A stretch of 64,000 nt of DNA, from assembly GCF_965284335.1 (NCBI RefSeq), contig NZ_OZ260076.1, one strand, 5' to 3'. The notes under the pieces are model-generated. The model made no database searches, had not been told where the DNA came from, and saw only the letters and a program-made list of their open reading frames with translations. This document shows positions 44,298 through 52,996 of this stretch, in pieces (position 1 is the stretch's first letter; each line of letters starts with the position of its first letter). Source of the stretch: Tabrizicola_A sp965284335. GTDB lineage: Bacteria > Pseudomonadota > Alphaproteobacteria > Rhodobacterales > Rhodobacteraceae. A program made the translations under genes and the position numbers.

Positions 44298-45647
44298 TCA
44301 AAACAGACGCCCCAGCGCGGGGCGCAGGCGGGGCACGGCGCGGTGCAATGGGGGGATGCGCGCTATTCCTTTGGACAGGACGGAAGGGCGTGGCCGTTCG
44401 GGTTTGACATCATAAAGCCAAGCCCCCGATCCGATCAGGAACAAGAACAGCACAAACAGCGCATTCCACAGATGCACCGTCGCCGCCGCCACCGTGATGC
44501 CAAACAGCGTAAAGGCCCAAGCATGACGCGCCCGGCGCCATGTTTCGGGCAGGTTCTTGCGCCGACCAACGGCAAAGACCAGCCCCAGCATCAGCCCCAC
44601 CAGCATGGCCCAGGCGGGCAGCCCATAACGCATGGCGATCAACAGCCAGAAATTGTCCATACTGTCCGACATCCAGACCGGACGCACCCAATCGCCCAGC
44701 CCGATCCCCAAAATCGGATGCCGCGCCACCTCGGCGGTGCCATATTCAAACAGCAAGATGCGGTTATAGGCCGAGACGGTGGAAAAGGTGAAATAGGTCA
44801 CAAAAACATGGAACGGCGTGCGGTTTGAAAACAGATCAATGCACAGATAAATCAGCGCGAAAAACGCCATCAGGATGCGCCAATGGCCCTTGATCTTGCC
44901 CAAAACCCGCTCCCACACGGCAACAAACATCTGCATGATCAACACGACATAAGGCCCGCCCGAGGCGGACAGAAAGGTGCCCGTCGCCACGCCAATCACC
45001 TTGGCCATCCCGCTCATATTGGTCAGCCGCTTTTCGGCCAGCACGAAATAGGCCATCGAAAACGCCGCCGCGGAAAAAACGCCATAAAGGATCGGGTGAT
45101 CAAAGGGGCCAAAGGTGCGCTCCAACCCCATGCGCTGGTCAATCCTTGGTGCCGGCGCGCCGCCGGTAACACTGGCAATGCCATCATGCAGGATATGGAT
45201 CGAGGTCAGCGCCTCGGGGATCGTGAATAGCAGCATCCCCACCACGATCATCACAAAGGCTTGGGCCAGCGCGCGGAAATCCTCATAGCTGCGGATATAG
45301 AGCCGGCCCAAAAGATAAGACCCGGCGAATTCGACAATATAAATCCCGCCCGACTCCAGCCCCTGAACCAACCCACCCCAGTTGATCAGCGCCAAGAGCG
45401 CCAAAAACGAATGTCCCAGCGCCAGCGCGTCAAAGATATGCGGCTTACCGCGCTTGCCCGAAAACAGCATGAAAAGCATCGGCACGAACATGACCAAAAG
45501 CACCACGCGATACATCGACAGGCGCAAACTGCCCACGCTCAGCCCCACCGAGGTGGGCATCATCATGCCAAAGAAAAACAGCGCCACCACGATGGGCACG
45601 CCAAAGATCGTGCCGCGGCGGCGGCGGGCAGCGGCTGTGCTGGCCAT
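44298..45647 (-). CDS. Polysaccharide polymerase, O-antigen ligase-like (Wzy)
   Basis: A 449-residue inner-membrane protein with about ten to twelve hydrophobic segments and a large soluble loop (about 245-330), matching Wzy/ExoQ/WaaL type enzymes. The loop contains YNRILLFEYGTAEVARHPILGIGLGDWVRP, the conserved GxG-containing block of the O-antigen ligase family. The start is the ATG at 45647; the open frame reaches a TTG at 45662 but overlaps the acyltransferase stop. It links repeat units in the periplasm. Symbol wzy is by role only. Confidence 0.88.
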   Translation of the reverse strand: MASTAAARRRRGTIFGVPIVVALFFFGMMMPTSVGLSVGSLRLSMYRVVLLVMFVPMLFMLFSGKRGKPHIFDALALGHSFLALLALINWGGLVQGLESGGIYIVEFAGSYLLGRLYIRSYEDFRALAQAFVMIVVGMLLFTIPEALTSIHILHDGIASVTGGAPAPRIDQRMGLERTFGPFDHPILYGVFSAAAFSMAYFVLAEKRLTNMSGMAKVIGVATGTFLSASGGPYVVLIMQMFVAVWERVLGKIKGHWRILMAFFALIYLCIDLFSNRTPFHVFVTYFTFSTVSAYNRILLFEYGTAEVARHPILGIGLGDWVRPVWMSDSMDNFWLLIAMRYGLPAWAMLVGLMLGLVFAVGRRKNLPETWRRARHAWAFTLFGITVAAATVHLWNALFVLFLFLIGSGAWLYDVKPERPRPSVLSKGIARIPPLHRAVPRLRPALGRLF

Positions 45648-45651
45648 GGTG

Positions 45652-46647
45652 TCAGACCCCAACCCGCGCCGGGCTCTGGCGGGGCAAAAGGGCAGGCCGT
45701 TCCACCAGATACCAGCTTAAAACCGCAAAGGGCAGCGTCGCGATCAGTGACAGAACCGCCAGCGCCGGGGCCGACAGGCCGGGCACATAATGCGCCAGAT
45801 GCTGCGCCACGGGCCAGCCATAGATATAAAGCCCAAAGCTGACATCGGCCCGCAACGGCGGCAGCCGCAACCGAAAAGCCAGAACCAAAAGCCCATGGCC
45901 CAAAGCCGCCACCGCAAAGGGCCACCCCAAATGCGCAAGGGCGCAAAGCCCCAGCGTCAGAACCGGCGACAAAGGCAGCCGATCCCGCCCGGCATAGGCC
46001 AGCATTCCAAAGGCAAAGGCCAAAAACAACGGCGCAAAGGTCATCAGGCGATGCGGCAGGCCCGGCATCGCCCACAGCGCGACCGCCACCAGACACAGCA
46101 CAGCGCAGCCCATCCAATGGCGCAACAGCCCCAACCGCACGGCAAGGAAACACAGTGCATAGGCCGCAACCTCATGAAACAGGCTCCACAACGGGCCATT
46201 GACCACCCCCGGCATCGCCGCATCGGCAAAGGCGCCGGGCAGATGATGCTCCAAAGACACCAGCGTGATCCCGCGCAGCCAATAGCTCGCGGCGGCCCAG
46301 GATGTCAGATCAGCCCCCGACAAAGCGGCCAAACCCAAGGTCACCAACAGCGCCACGCCCAGCCCCGGCGCAATCCGCCGCGCCCGCGCCTGCCAAAAGC
46401 GGGCCGCGGTGCTGCGCTCGGCGCTGGGGGCGATCAAGAGGCCCGACAGAAAGAAAAACCCCACCACCGCCCAACCGCCCAGCGAATGGCCGGTCAGGGC
46501 CTTCAACGGCTCGGCCACCCCAGCGCCCTGCGCCAAGGGCCACGCATGGCTGACAATCACCGCCGCCGCCAACACCAGCCGCATGAGATGCAAATTGTTG
46601 GACTGGCCCCGCCCAAAGACCGCGCCAAGGCTCTGGCCACCCCGCAT
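45652..46647 (-). CDS. Acyltransferase family 3 membrane protein
   Basis: A 331-residue integral membrane acyltransferase of the OafA/ExoZ kind (Acyl_transf_3), expected to add acetyl or similar groups to exopolysaccharide sugars. About ten hydrophobic segments are visible. Typical blocks are LHLMRLVLAAAVIVSHAWPLAQG near residue 20, carrying the catalytic-type His, and VGFFFLSGLLIAPSAERS. The start is the ATG at 46647, sharing one base with the preceding stop (TGATG). The frame above is unrelated. Confidence 0.88.
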   Translation of the reverse strand: MRGGQSLGAVFGRGQSNNLHLMRLVLAAAVIVSHAWPLAQGAGVAEPLKALTGHSLGGWAVVGFFFLSGLLIAPSAERSTAARFWQARARRIAPGLGVALLVTLGLAALSGADLTSWAAASYWLRGITLVSLEHHLPGAFADAAMPGVVNGPLWSLFHEVAAYALCFLAVRLGLLRHWMGCAVLCLVAVALWAMPGLPHRLMTFAPLFLAFAFGMLAYAGRDRLPLSPVLTLGLCALAHLGWPFAVAALGHGLLVLAFRLRLPPLRADVSFGLYIYGWPVAQHLAHYVPGLSAPALAVLSLIATLPFAVLSWYLVERPALLPRQSPARVGV

Positions 46648-47894
46648 CACCGCGCGCCCCCGATCACCACCGCCCGCCACAGCCGCTGCCGCCAAATGCG
46701 CCGCGCCGTGCCCGCAACTGACGAGATCTTTGCCCGCAACGGCAGGACAAGCCACGCCTGCATCAACGGCAAACCGCGATCGGCAGGCACCACCATGCCA
46801 AAGCCACGCATCGCCAAACGGCGGCCCCAAACCGCCCCTTGGGCCGCCACCAGATTGGGCTGCGCCTTGGCGATCACGTCCACCGGCTGCGTTTCGGCCA
46901 CCAAAACCCCCGCCGCAATCGCCGCCTTGACCAGCCGCAAACCCGCCGCGCTGCGCGCCACCACCAATGAACGGCCCGCATCCGTGTTGCCCTCGGGCGG
47001 GGTGTGCCACGGGTCACCCACCGAAATATCGGCAAACGCGCCCGTGTGATCGGTGCAAATCCGGCAGCGCCAGCGCCGTTCCGATTGCAAGATCTTGCCC
47101 CAGCCCGTGCAATAGGGAATGCCGGGGCTGTCCTGCTCGATCCCATCGGCATCGCGATAGCGCGCCTGCATCAGCCCCGGCCACCCATTGCCGCGATAGC
47201 GCAGGTCCAACACCGTGGCATCCTTGGGCACGCCCAGCCGGTCCAACAACCGATCGGTCGCCACCAGATTGGGCGCACCGGCGCAGAAAATGGCAATGCT
47301 CAGCGGCAGCTTTGCCGAAAGCGAAGGATCGCTCGTTTTGGCCTTGTGAACCGAGGCGACATCGCAAGGCTTGCCGATAAAGGCCACCGCAGCCGTGCCC
47401 GCCGCAACCGCGCCCAGCGCCTCGGCAGGGCTGGCTTGGGCATAGCGCGAGCCTGCACCCCGCATCAGCCCAGCCCGGTCATGGCTGATGACCGCCTCAT
47501 TCAAACGCGGATCCTCGGCGCGCGCCGCGATATGGGCGACGCCGCCCACCAACCCCTGCTCCAGCGCAAAAAGCGCCAGCGCTGTCACCGCGCCACCCGA
47601 CGATCCCCGGTGACGGATCTCGGCATCCGCCGCATGGGCAGACCATGCGCCCAGCACCGGGCCAAAGCCGTCGTCTCCGGCATGGGCGGTGAAATCCGCC
47701 CCGGTCCCGGCACATAAAGACACCGCCTGCTCCGCCGCCGCCCGCCCTTCGGCAGAGGCGGCAACCACCGGACGGCGGCCATGCACCGGATCATCCACCA
47801 TGCGAATGGCCTTGGGAAACGCCCCGGCGCAGGCGCCGCATCCGGTGCAAAGATTGCGCTGAACCGCGCGGGTGATGGGATCGGTCCGGGTCAT
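46647..47894 (-). CDS. F420 hydrogenase/dehydrogenase beta-subunit-like protein
   Basis: A 415-residue protein with the FrhB/CsaB-associated architecture. The N terminus has a ferredoxin-like cluster CTGCGACAGAF, where the usual fourth Cys is replaced by Phe. The F420-type domains follow, with RGSSGGAVTALALFAL, FIGKPCDVASVHKAK and a later CXXC in WRCRICTDHTGAFADISVGDPW. Such proteins are often found beside polysaccharide pyruvyltransferases in exopolysaccharide clusters, as here, but their reaction is not known. Start ATG at 47894 overlaps the flippase stop (ATGA). It is probably a redox-linked modifier, which is inference. Confidence 0.82.
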   Translation of the reverse strand: MTRTDPITRAVQRNLCTGCGACAGAFPKAIRMVDDPVHGRRPVVAASAEGRAAAEQAVSLCAGTGADFTAHAGDDGFGPVLGAWSAHAADAEIRHRGSSGGAVTALALFALEQGLVGGVAHIAARAEDPRLNEAVISHDRAGLMRGAGSRYAQASPAEALGAVAAGTAAVAFIGKPCDVASVHKAKTSDPSLSAKLPLSIAIFCAGAPNLVATDRLLDRLGVPKDATVLDLRYRGNGWPGLMQARYRDADGIEQDSPGIPYCTGWGKILQSERRWRCRICTDHTGAFADISVGDPWHTPPEGNTDAGRSLVVARSAAGLRLVKAAIAAGVLVAETQPVDVIAKAQPNLVAAQGAVWGRRLAMRGFGMVVPADRGLPLMQAWLVLPLRAKISSVAGTARRIWRQRLWRAVVIGGAR

Positions 47895-49147
47895 ACGGGC
47901 ACCTTTGAAAAACCAAACTTCGGAAAAGACAGGCCCAGCGCAGGCCAAGCCAGATGCAGCGCGCGCAAGGTCGCCATCGCCTCGCCCAGCGCCGCCGCCG
48001 CCGCAATGGCGACCAAGGGCAGGCCCGCCCATGCCGCGAAAAGCGCCGGGGCCAGTGCCGCCGCGCGCCACAGATTGGCACGCGCCGGATCGCCCGTGCG
48101 GCCCAGAATGACCGCCAGTTGCGACAAGGGCGTGCGCCAAATGCGCCCCGCCGCCGCCAGCCCCAGCGCCAGCGCAAGACCCGCCTCGGGGCGGAACCCC
48201 GCGCCATAAATCAGGCCAATCACCGGCGGCGCCATCAGCGCAAAGCCCAGCGCAAAGCCAAGGCCCAACAGCGCGTAAACCACCAAGGCCCGCCGCATCA
48301 GCGCCGCCAAGGCCACCGCCGCCAAGCCGCGCAACCGTGGTGCCAAGAGCGACCCCGCCGCACGCCCGGTGATCTGGGCGGGCAACATGGCCAGTTGCAA
48401 AGCCACGCCATAAATCGCCACCTCGCTCCAGCCATACCAGCCCGCCACGATCAAGCGATCCGCCTGAAAGGTCAGAAACATCAGCCCGGCATTCACCACC
48501 AGAGGCGCGCCGAAACCCAAAACCTCGGCCAGAACGGCGCGGTCAAAGGCCAGCGCATAAGGGCTGCGCGCCACCAGATGCGACAAGATCACCTGCGCCA
48601 AGGCTTGGGCCAACAAGACCAACAGCATCGCCCGGTGATCGGCCCAGATCATCAAGGCCAGCGGCAGCGCCGCCAGCATCGCCAGCACCGCGCCCCCTTC
48701 AACCACCGCCATCGGCATCAGGCGCAAATCACGCTCGGCCAGCCGGTAATCCAGATGCAACAGCCCCCGCATCAGGGGCGACAGCGCCAGCGCGGCATAG
48801 GTCGTGGCCGCAGCACCCCCCTCAAAGGCCAAGGCCATCGGCAGCGCCAAAAGCCCCAGCAGCACCGCCGTCGCCCCACCGCGCAAAAGGCTCGCCCCAT
48901 GCAGCGCGGCCAAAAGCCCCGCAGGCATTGCACCCGGCCGCTGCATCAACAGCCGCTCGATCCCGACATCGCTGACCATCTCCGCCAGCCGCAAAACCAG
49001 CGTCAGCACAATGGCCCGGCCCAGCTCATCGCCGCCGATCATCCGCGCCAGAATGGCCGAACGCGCCAGCGCGCCCGCCTCGGCCAACAGGGGGACGCAC
49101 CAGCCAATCAGCCGGGTCGGCAGACGTGCAGACAAAACTGATGGCAT
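47891..49147 (-). CDS. Wzx-type oligosaccharide flippase
   Basis: A 418-residue membrane protein with about twelve to fourteen transmembrane helices, of the oligosaccharide flippase/MVF superfamily. It moves undecaprenyl-linked repeat units across the inner membrane. N-terminal features are ARSAILARMIGGDELGRAIVL and SDVGIERLLMQRPG, the latter characteristic of the polysaccharide synthesis flippases. The C-terminal part is Ala/Leu-rich. It starts three bases after the pyruvyltransferase stop. wzx is by role only. Confidence 0.9.
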   Translation of the reverse strand: MPSVLSARLPTRLIGWCVPLLAEAGALARSAILARMIGGDELGRAIVLTLVLRLAEMVSDVGIERLLMQRPGAMPAGLLAALHGASLLRGGATAVLLGLLALPMALAFEGGAAATTYAALALSPLMRGLLHLDYRLAERDLRLMPMAVVEGGAVLAMLAALPLALMIWADHRAMLLVLLAQALAQVILSHLVARSPYALAFDRAVLAEVLGFGAPLVVNAGLMFLTFQADRLIVAGWYGWSEVAIYGVALQLAMLPAQITGRAAGSLLAPRLRGLAAVALAALMRRALVVYALLGLGFALGFALMAPPVIGLIYGAGFRPEAGLALALGLAAAGRIWRTPLSQLAVILGRTGDPARANLWRAAALAPALFAAWAGLPLVAIAAAAALGEAMATLRALHLAWPALGLSFPKFGFSKVPV

Positions 49148-49150
49148 AAT

Positions 49151-50407
49151 TTACCCGTCGATCTGCGCGACAATCGCATCCATCTGCGCCTCGGCCCGGT
49201 CTTTCAGATCCGGCAGCCGCTCGCGCAGGGTAAAGCGCGTCATCTCGCGCGCCGCATAGGAAAACCGCACCATCTCGGCCAAGGCATCGGGGCCAAGCAG
49301 GCGCAGATCGGCCACATGATCGGCCAGCCCGCATTGGGCAAAGACCCCCGCCGTCTTGTCAGAATAGCCAAGGCCCAAGGTGGGCGTGCCCGAGGAAAAC
49401 GCGCCAATCGTGGCATGCATCCGGGCACCCGCAAACCACGACAGCCGCGCCAGCACCCACTTCAACTCCATCGCATCCATGTTGCCGGTCAACACCTCAA
49501 CCCGGCCCGGAAAATCAGGGTCCAACACCGCCTTCAGCTTCAACGAAGCCGCAAGGTCGCTTTCGCGGTCCGACAGGTTGCGGTGAACATGCGGCACCAA
49601 CAACAGGCGCAGCGTGGGATCTTGGGTCAAAAGCTCACGCGCCACAGCGGTGATCTGATCATCATGGCGCGCGGCAAGGCCGAAATTGGCCTGCGCCGCC
49701 GCGGCGTTTTGCATCAGCAGCCCCGACACATTCAGCCCCGCCACCGGAAAATCGCGCGTGGGCGACAGCCAGGGCTTGATCTCTGCCGGCAGATCCTGCG
49801 GCTGGCGCTGCGGCAGGGCCACGGCCATATCAATGCCCAAACGGTGACGATCCGGGTCAAAGCGGTTGCCCAGCGCCTCTTGCAAAAAGGCAAAGCTCGC
49901 CGCATCGCGCACCCAAACCGCACGGGCCGCCGCCAGAATTCCAATCGCCTCGGCCCGGTGCACCGGGTGGTTGAACGGCCCCAAGGTCTGCGGCAACAAA
50001 ATCAACGGCAAGCCATTGTCCAAAGCCAGCCGCTTTGTCAGCACCATCGCCCGAAATCGGCGGGGCCCGTAAAGATCGGTAAAGCTATCACCACCCGACA
50101 CATCCAAAATCGCCCGCGATCCCGCGATCAACCGGGCCGAGGCGCTGTGCCCGCCGCCAATCCGCGCCAAGGCGCGCACCGTGGCCAGACTGTCGCTGCG
50201 CCAATAGCGGCGGTGATGGGTCAGTCCCAGACGGCTGACAGTGGCAAAGCCCATATCGGTCTGGCGCACGCCCCGGCCATGATCGGCCACCGCCAAAGGC
50301 CCCGCCTGCCGGGCCGCCAATCCGGCCAGCGCCGAAAGGCACAGCGCACTGACGCCTTGATTGCCAGTGTCAGGTGCGGCGTTAAGAAGCGTGATCATGG
50401 GAAACAT
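49151..50407 (-). CDS. Polysaccharide pyruvyl transferase family protein
   Basis: A 418-residue protein of the polysaccharide pyruvyl transferase (CsaB/WcaK) family that adds a ketal-linked pyruvate from phosphoenolpyruvate to sugars. N-terminal motif LLNAAPDTGNQGVSALCLSALA carries the conserved Asn-Gly segment. The middle shows LDVSGGDSFTDLYG and LLPQTLGPF, and the C-terminal third contains WFAGARMHATIGAFSSGTPTLGLGYSDK, a signature of the family. Two ATG codons, 50407 and 50398, are possible. It is the first gene of the long minus-strand exopolysaccharide operon. Confidence 0.88.
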   Translation of the reverse strand: MFPMITLLNAAPDTGNQGVSALCLSALAGLAARQAGPLAVADHGRGVRQTDMGFATVSRLGLTHHRRYWRSDSLATVRALARIGGGHSASARLIAGSRAILDVSGGDSFTDLYGPRRFRAMVLTKRLALDNGLPLILLPQTLGPFNHPVHRAEAIGILAAARAVWVRDAASFAFLQEALGNRFDPDRHRLGIDMAVALPQRQPQDLPAEIKPWLSPTRDFPVAGLNVSGLLMQNAAAAQANFGLAARHDDQITAVARELLTQDPTLRLLLVPHVHRNLSDRESDLAASLKLKAVLDPDFPGRVEVLTGNMDAMELKWVLARLSWFAGARMHATIGAFSSGTPTLGLGYSDKTAGVFAQCGLADHVADLRLLGPDALAEMVRFSYAAREMTRFTLRERLPDLKDRAEAQMDAIVAQIDG

Positions 50408-50525
50408 GCCTTTAGTTATCTATTGACTGATCTTTAGATATCCGTTCCCCATCCGTTACGTCTGCTGTAAGGCGGGATAGGTTTCGGGGCCAAACGGTTC
50501 GTTTTGGCAAAACAGGATCGGCGGA
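50408..50525. promoter_or_regulatory. AT-rich divergent control region of the exopolysaccharide locus
   Basis: This 118-base region separates the minus operon from the plus-strand export gene. An inverted repeat TATCTA-N12-TAGATA (50417-50440) stands out in otherwise GC-rich DNA, and a single GATAGG half-site lies at 50476-50481. No canonical -35/-10 pair was clear. Promoters for both sides are expected here. Confidence 0.5.
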
Positions 50526-51611
50526 ATGTTCGTTCGAAGAGTGCGGTTATCCTTTTGGATAGGTCTGGGGCTGGCCCTGACGGCCCTAACCGCCTGCACG
50601 CCGATTCTCGACAAGACCAAGCTGCGCCATGATGGCGTGGTCGAACGCATGACCGTCACAGCCCCGGCCGTGGCGCGCAAAGGTGGTCCGGCCTGTGGCG
50701 GTGCCAAATTGGCCGCCGGGGTCAAGGGCGGCGAGAAATCCGGCAGCGGCTTCACCCCCACCATGGGCTATCGCGTGGGTCCGGGCGACAATCTGCGCTT
50801 CAACATCTTTGGCGAAACCGGCATGTCCGATCTGACCGCGCGGGTCGATGATGCGGGCTTTGTCCAACTGCCCATCGTCGAGCTGGTCCGCGTCGGCGGC
50901 AAAACCACCCGCGACATTCAGGCCGAACTGAAAGAGGCCTATGCGCCGCATTTCATCAACCCTTGGATCACGGTCGAACTGGTCAACGCCGAAAGCGCGC
51001 CCTTGTATTTCTTGGGCGAATTCCGCGAGCCGGGCGTGCGCTATATGAAAGGTGCCACCAATGTGCTTGAGGCCGTGGCACTGGCGGGCGGCCTTGGCCC
51101 TGACGCCTATCTGCCCGGCGCGCGGCTGTTGCGTGATGATCGGATCTGCACCGTCGATCTGAACGCACTTCTGCGCAACGGCGATTTTGCCCAAAACGTC
51201 TGGATGAAGCCGCGCGATGTGCTCTTTGCGCCGTTGAAAGAAGATATGTCGGTCTATGCCCTTGGCGCGGTCAACCGCCCGCAGGCCATTGCCTTTGGTG
51301 CCGAGGGGCGCACGCTGTTGCAGGTTCTGTCCATGGCAGGCGGACCCGTGCCGGGCCAAGCCCATCTTGCCGAAATTCGCATCATCCGCACCGCCTCTCC
51401 CACCCAAGGAGAGCTGATCGTGGTCGATGCCACCGCCATGCTGGCCGGGCGCGGTCTGGATTTCCCGCTGGAACCGGGGGATGTGGTGTTCGTGCCGCGC
51501 ACCGTCTTGGGCGACTGGAATGTCGCAATCGGGGAAATTCTGCCCAGTTTGCAGGTGATTGGCGGCGTTTTGACCCCAATCACCTTGATCGAAAGCCTCA
51601 AGAACGACTAA
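50526..51611 (+). CDS. Wza-like polysaccharide export lipoprotein
   Basis: A 361-residue outer-membrane polysaccharide export protein (OPX). The signal peptide has a lipobox (LGLALTALTAC) with the lipidated cysteine at residue 24. The Poly_export domain starts near MGYRVGPGDNLRFNIFGE (about 79), followed by SLBB repeats (YFLGEFREPGVRYMKGATNVLEAVALAGG, then VYALGAVNRPQAIAFG). The C-terminal GDVVFVPRTVLGDWNVAIGEILPSL is amphipathic. It forms the outer-membrane channel that works with the Wzz-like protein. AGGA lies eight bases upstream of the ATG. Confidence 0.92.
   Translation: MFVRRVRLSFWIGLGLALTALTACTPILDKTKLRHDGVVERMTVTAPAVARKGGPACGGAKLAAGVKGGEKSGSGFTPTMGYRVGPGDNLRFNIFGETGMSDLTARVDDAGFVQLPIVELVRVGGKTTRDIQAELKEAYAPHFINPWITVELVNAESAPLYFLGEFREPGVRYMKGATNVLEAVALAGGLGPDAYLPGARLLRDDRICTVDLNALLRNGDFAQNVWMKPRDVLFAPLKEDMSVYALGAVNRPQAIAFGAEGRTLLQVLSMAGGPVPGQAHLAEIRIIRTASPTQGELIVVDATAMLAGRGLDFPLEPGDVVFVPRTVLGDWNVAIGEILPSLQVIGGVLTPITLIESLKND
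50546..50563. promoter_or_regulatory. Candidate operator, palindrome variant (site 2)
   Basis: GTTATCCTTTTGGATAGG aligns with CCTATC-N6-GATAGG with ten of twelve dyad bases kept, and its central TATCC-TTTT-GGATA is perfect. It lies within the first codons of the export lipoprotein gene, 20 bases past the ATG. A site inside a coding region could be a coincidence, though near a promoter it could still act. Confidence 0.35.
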
Positions 51612-51683
51612 ATTACGCCACGTTCTACCATTTTGTCACCCCGTTTGGTGTCTAAATCCTGTCGGTGACTTGATGAGGGTATG

Positions 51684-52298
51684 ATGAGAATCTTATTGGC
51701 GGATGATCAGGAGCTGGTGCGCGAGACAATCGCCGCCTTCTTGCGCATGGAACCGGGGATCGAGGTGGACGTCGCCGACGACTTCCCCTCGGCGCTGGCT
51801 TTGGCACGCCGGGATGTATCCTATGATCTGGTGCTCTTGGATTACATGATGCCCGGCATGAATGGGTTGGCCGGGCTTGCCGCCATGAAATCGGCCACGC
51901 CACGCACGCCCGTGGCCATCATTTCGGGGTCAGCCTCGCGGGCTGTGGCCGAACAGGCGCTTGCCGAAGGGGCCGCCGGGTTCTTGCCGAAAACCATGTC
52001 CACCCGCACGCTGATTGCGGCGCTGCAATTCATGGCCGCAGGCGAAATCTATGCCCCCCGCTCGATGATGACAGAACGCGAATCCGCCACGCCCTTGCTG
52101 GCCGGCGCGCAACTGACACCGCGCGAAACCGAAGTGCTGCGCTATCTGTGCCGTGGCCTTGCCAATAAGGAAATCGCCCGAGAACTGGATCTCCAAGAGG
52201 TGACTGTAAAGCTGCATGTCAAAACGCTCTATCGCAAGATCGAGGCCCGCAACCGCACCCATGCGGCGATGATCGCCAAAGAGGCCGGGCTGTTTTAA
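51684..52298 (+). CDS. NarL/LuxR family response regulator
   Basis: A 204-residue transcription factor with an N-terminal receiver domain (phospho-acceptor Asp53 in LVLLDYMMPGMNG, switch Ser/Lys in ISGSAS and FLPKTMS). The C-terminal LuxR helix-turn-helix is LTPRETEVLRYLCRGLANKEIARELDL...VTVKLHVKTLYRKI. ATG at 51684 is preferred over 51681 because GAGGG (51675-51679) is then four bases away. It lies between the export gene and the kinase, so it likely controls exopolysaccharide genes; the palindrome right behind it is a natural target. This role is inference. Confidence 0.92.
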   Translation: MRILLADDQELVRETIAAFLRMEPGIEVDVADDFPSALALARRDVSYDLVLLDYMMPGMNGLAGLAAMKSATPRTPVAIISGSASRAVAEQALAEGAAGFLPKTMSTRTLIAALQFMAAGEIYAPRSMMTERESATPLLAGAQLTPRETEVLRYLCRGLANKEIARELDLQEVTVKLHVKTLYRKIEARNRTHAAMIAKEAGLF

Positions 52299-52316
52299 CC
52301 TATCCTAAATGATAGG
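52299..52316. promoter_or_regulatory. Candidate operator, palindrome CCTATC-N6-GATAGG (site 3)
   Basis: CCTATCCTAAATGATAGG directly follows the response regulator stop codon. A perfect TATAAT follows at 52319-52324, so the palindrome covers the -35 position of that promoter, a usual place for activator binding by NarL-type regulators. An alternative reading as a weak terminator (T-rich tail) is possible. Confidence 0.5.
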
Positions 52317-52318
52317 CT

Positions 52319-52324
52319 TATAAT
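52319..52324 (+). promoter_or_regulatory. Candidate -10 box for the periplasmic protein and kinase genes
   Basis: A perfect TATAAT 77 bases upstream of the ATG at 52401. The -35 position (about 52296-52301) has no TTGACA but falls on the palindrome, suggesting an activator-dependent promoter. Confidence 0.4.
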
Positions 52325-52400
52325 CTTTTGAGACGCAGACTTTTCTAAAGTTGGGGACTATGCACCATTTCGCAGCACCAGCCACCCGGAGATTTGTTTG

Positions 52401-52934
52401 ATGACCATTGCTCACCTGTTCAAGACCACCAGCGCCGTCGCCTTGGCCCTGTCTTGTGTCGTCTCCACCGCCCTTGCCCAAGACGCGCCCGCCCCCCTGC
52501 CCGCCCCGACGGGTGAGGTGATTTTGACCGTCTCGGGCAATATCGCAAACACCAATGCCGAGGGCGCTTTGGCCTTTGATGCGGCGCTCTTTGCCACCTT
52601 GCCCCAGCACAGCTTTACCACCTCCACGATCTGGACCGAAGGCACCGCCACCTATACCGGCGTTCTGCTGCGTGATCTTTTGGCTGCCGCCGGGGCCACG
52701 GGCAGCACCGTGACGCTGACCGCGCTGAATGATTACGAAATTTCAATGCCCGCCGCCGATGCGCTGGAAGATGGCCCCTTGCTGGCCAATCTGTCCAATG
52801 ACGAACCCATGTCAGTGCGCGACAAAGGCCCGGTCTGGATGATTTTTCCTTTTGACGATGTCGCCGCTTACCGGACCGAACAAACCTATTCCCGGTCCAT
52901 TTGGCAGCTTAACCGTATTGAGATTAAAGACTGA
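52401..52934 (+). CDS. Periplasmic protein of molybdopterin-oxidoreductase fold, no catalytic Cys
   Basis: A 177-residue protein with an N-terminal signal peptide (about 1-26, cleaved after ALA). The mature part resembles the oxidoreductase molybdopterin-binding domain of sulfite oxidase/YedY: TVSGNIANTNAEGALAFDA, TATYTGVLLRDLLAAAG, GPVWMIFPFDD and the C-terminal IWQLNRIEI. Its only cysteine lies within the signal peptide, so the Mo-liganding Cys is absent and it probably does not catalyse. GGAGA precedes the ATG by eight bases. Being between a response regulator and a kinase, it may be a ligand-binding sensor partner; this is inference. Confidence 0.78.
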   Translation: MTIAHLFKTTSAVALALSCVVSTALAQDAPAPLPAPTGEVILTVSGNIANTNAEGALAFDAALFATLPQHSFTTSTIWTEGTATYTGVLLRDLLAAAGATGSTVTLTALNDYEISMPAADALEDGPLLANLSNDEPMSVRDKGPVWMIFPFDDVAAYRTEQTYSRSIWQLNRIEIKD

Positions 52935-52996
52935 CATTTCGAAAAACACCTTCCGTTTCCGCATCGCTCCCCACCCGTGGCGGGTGGGGCAAAGCG

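Noticed and set aside
45790..47049. 419-codon plus-strand frame opposite acyltransferase and FrhB-like genes
   Set aside because: Gln/Arg/His-rich shadow without any domain signature.
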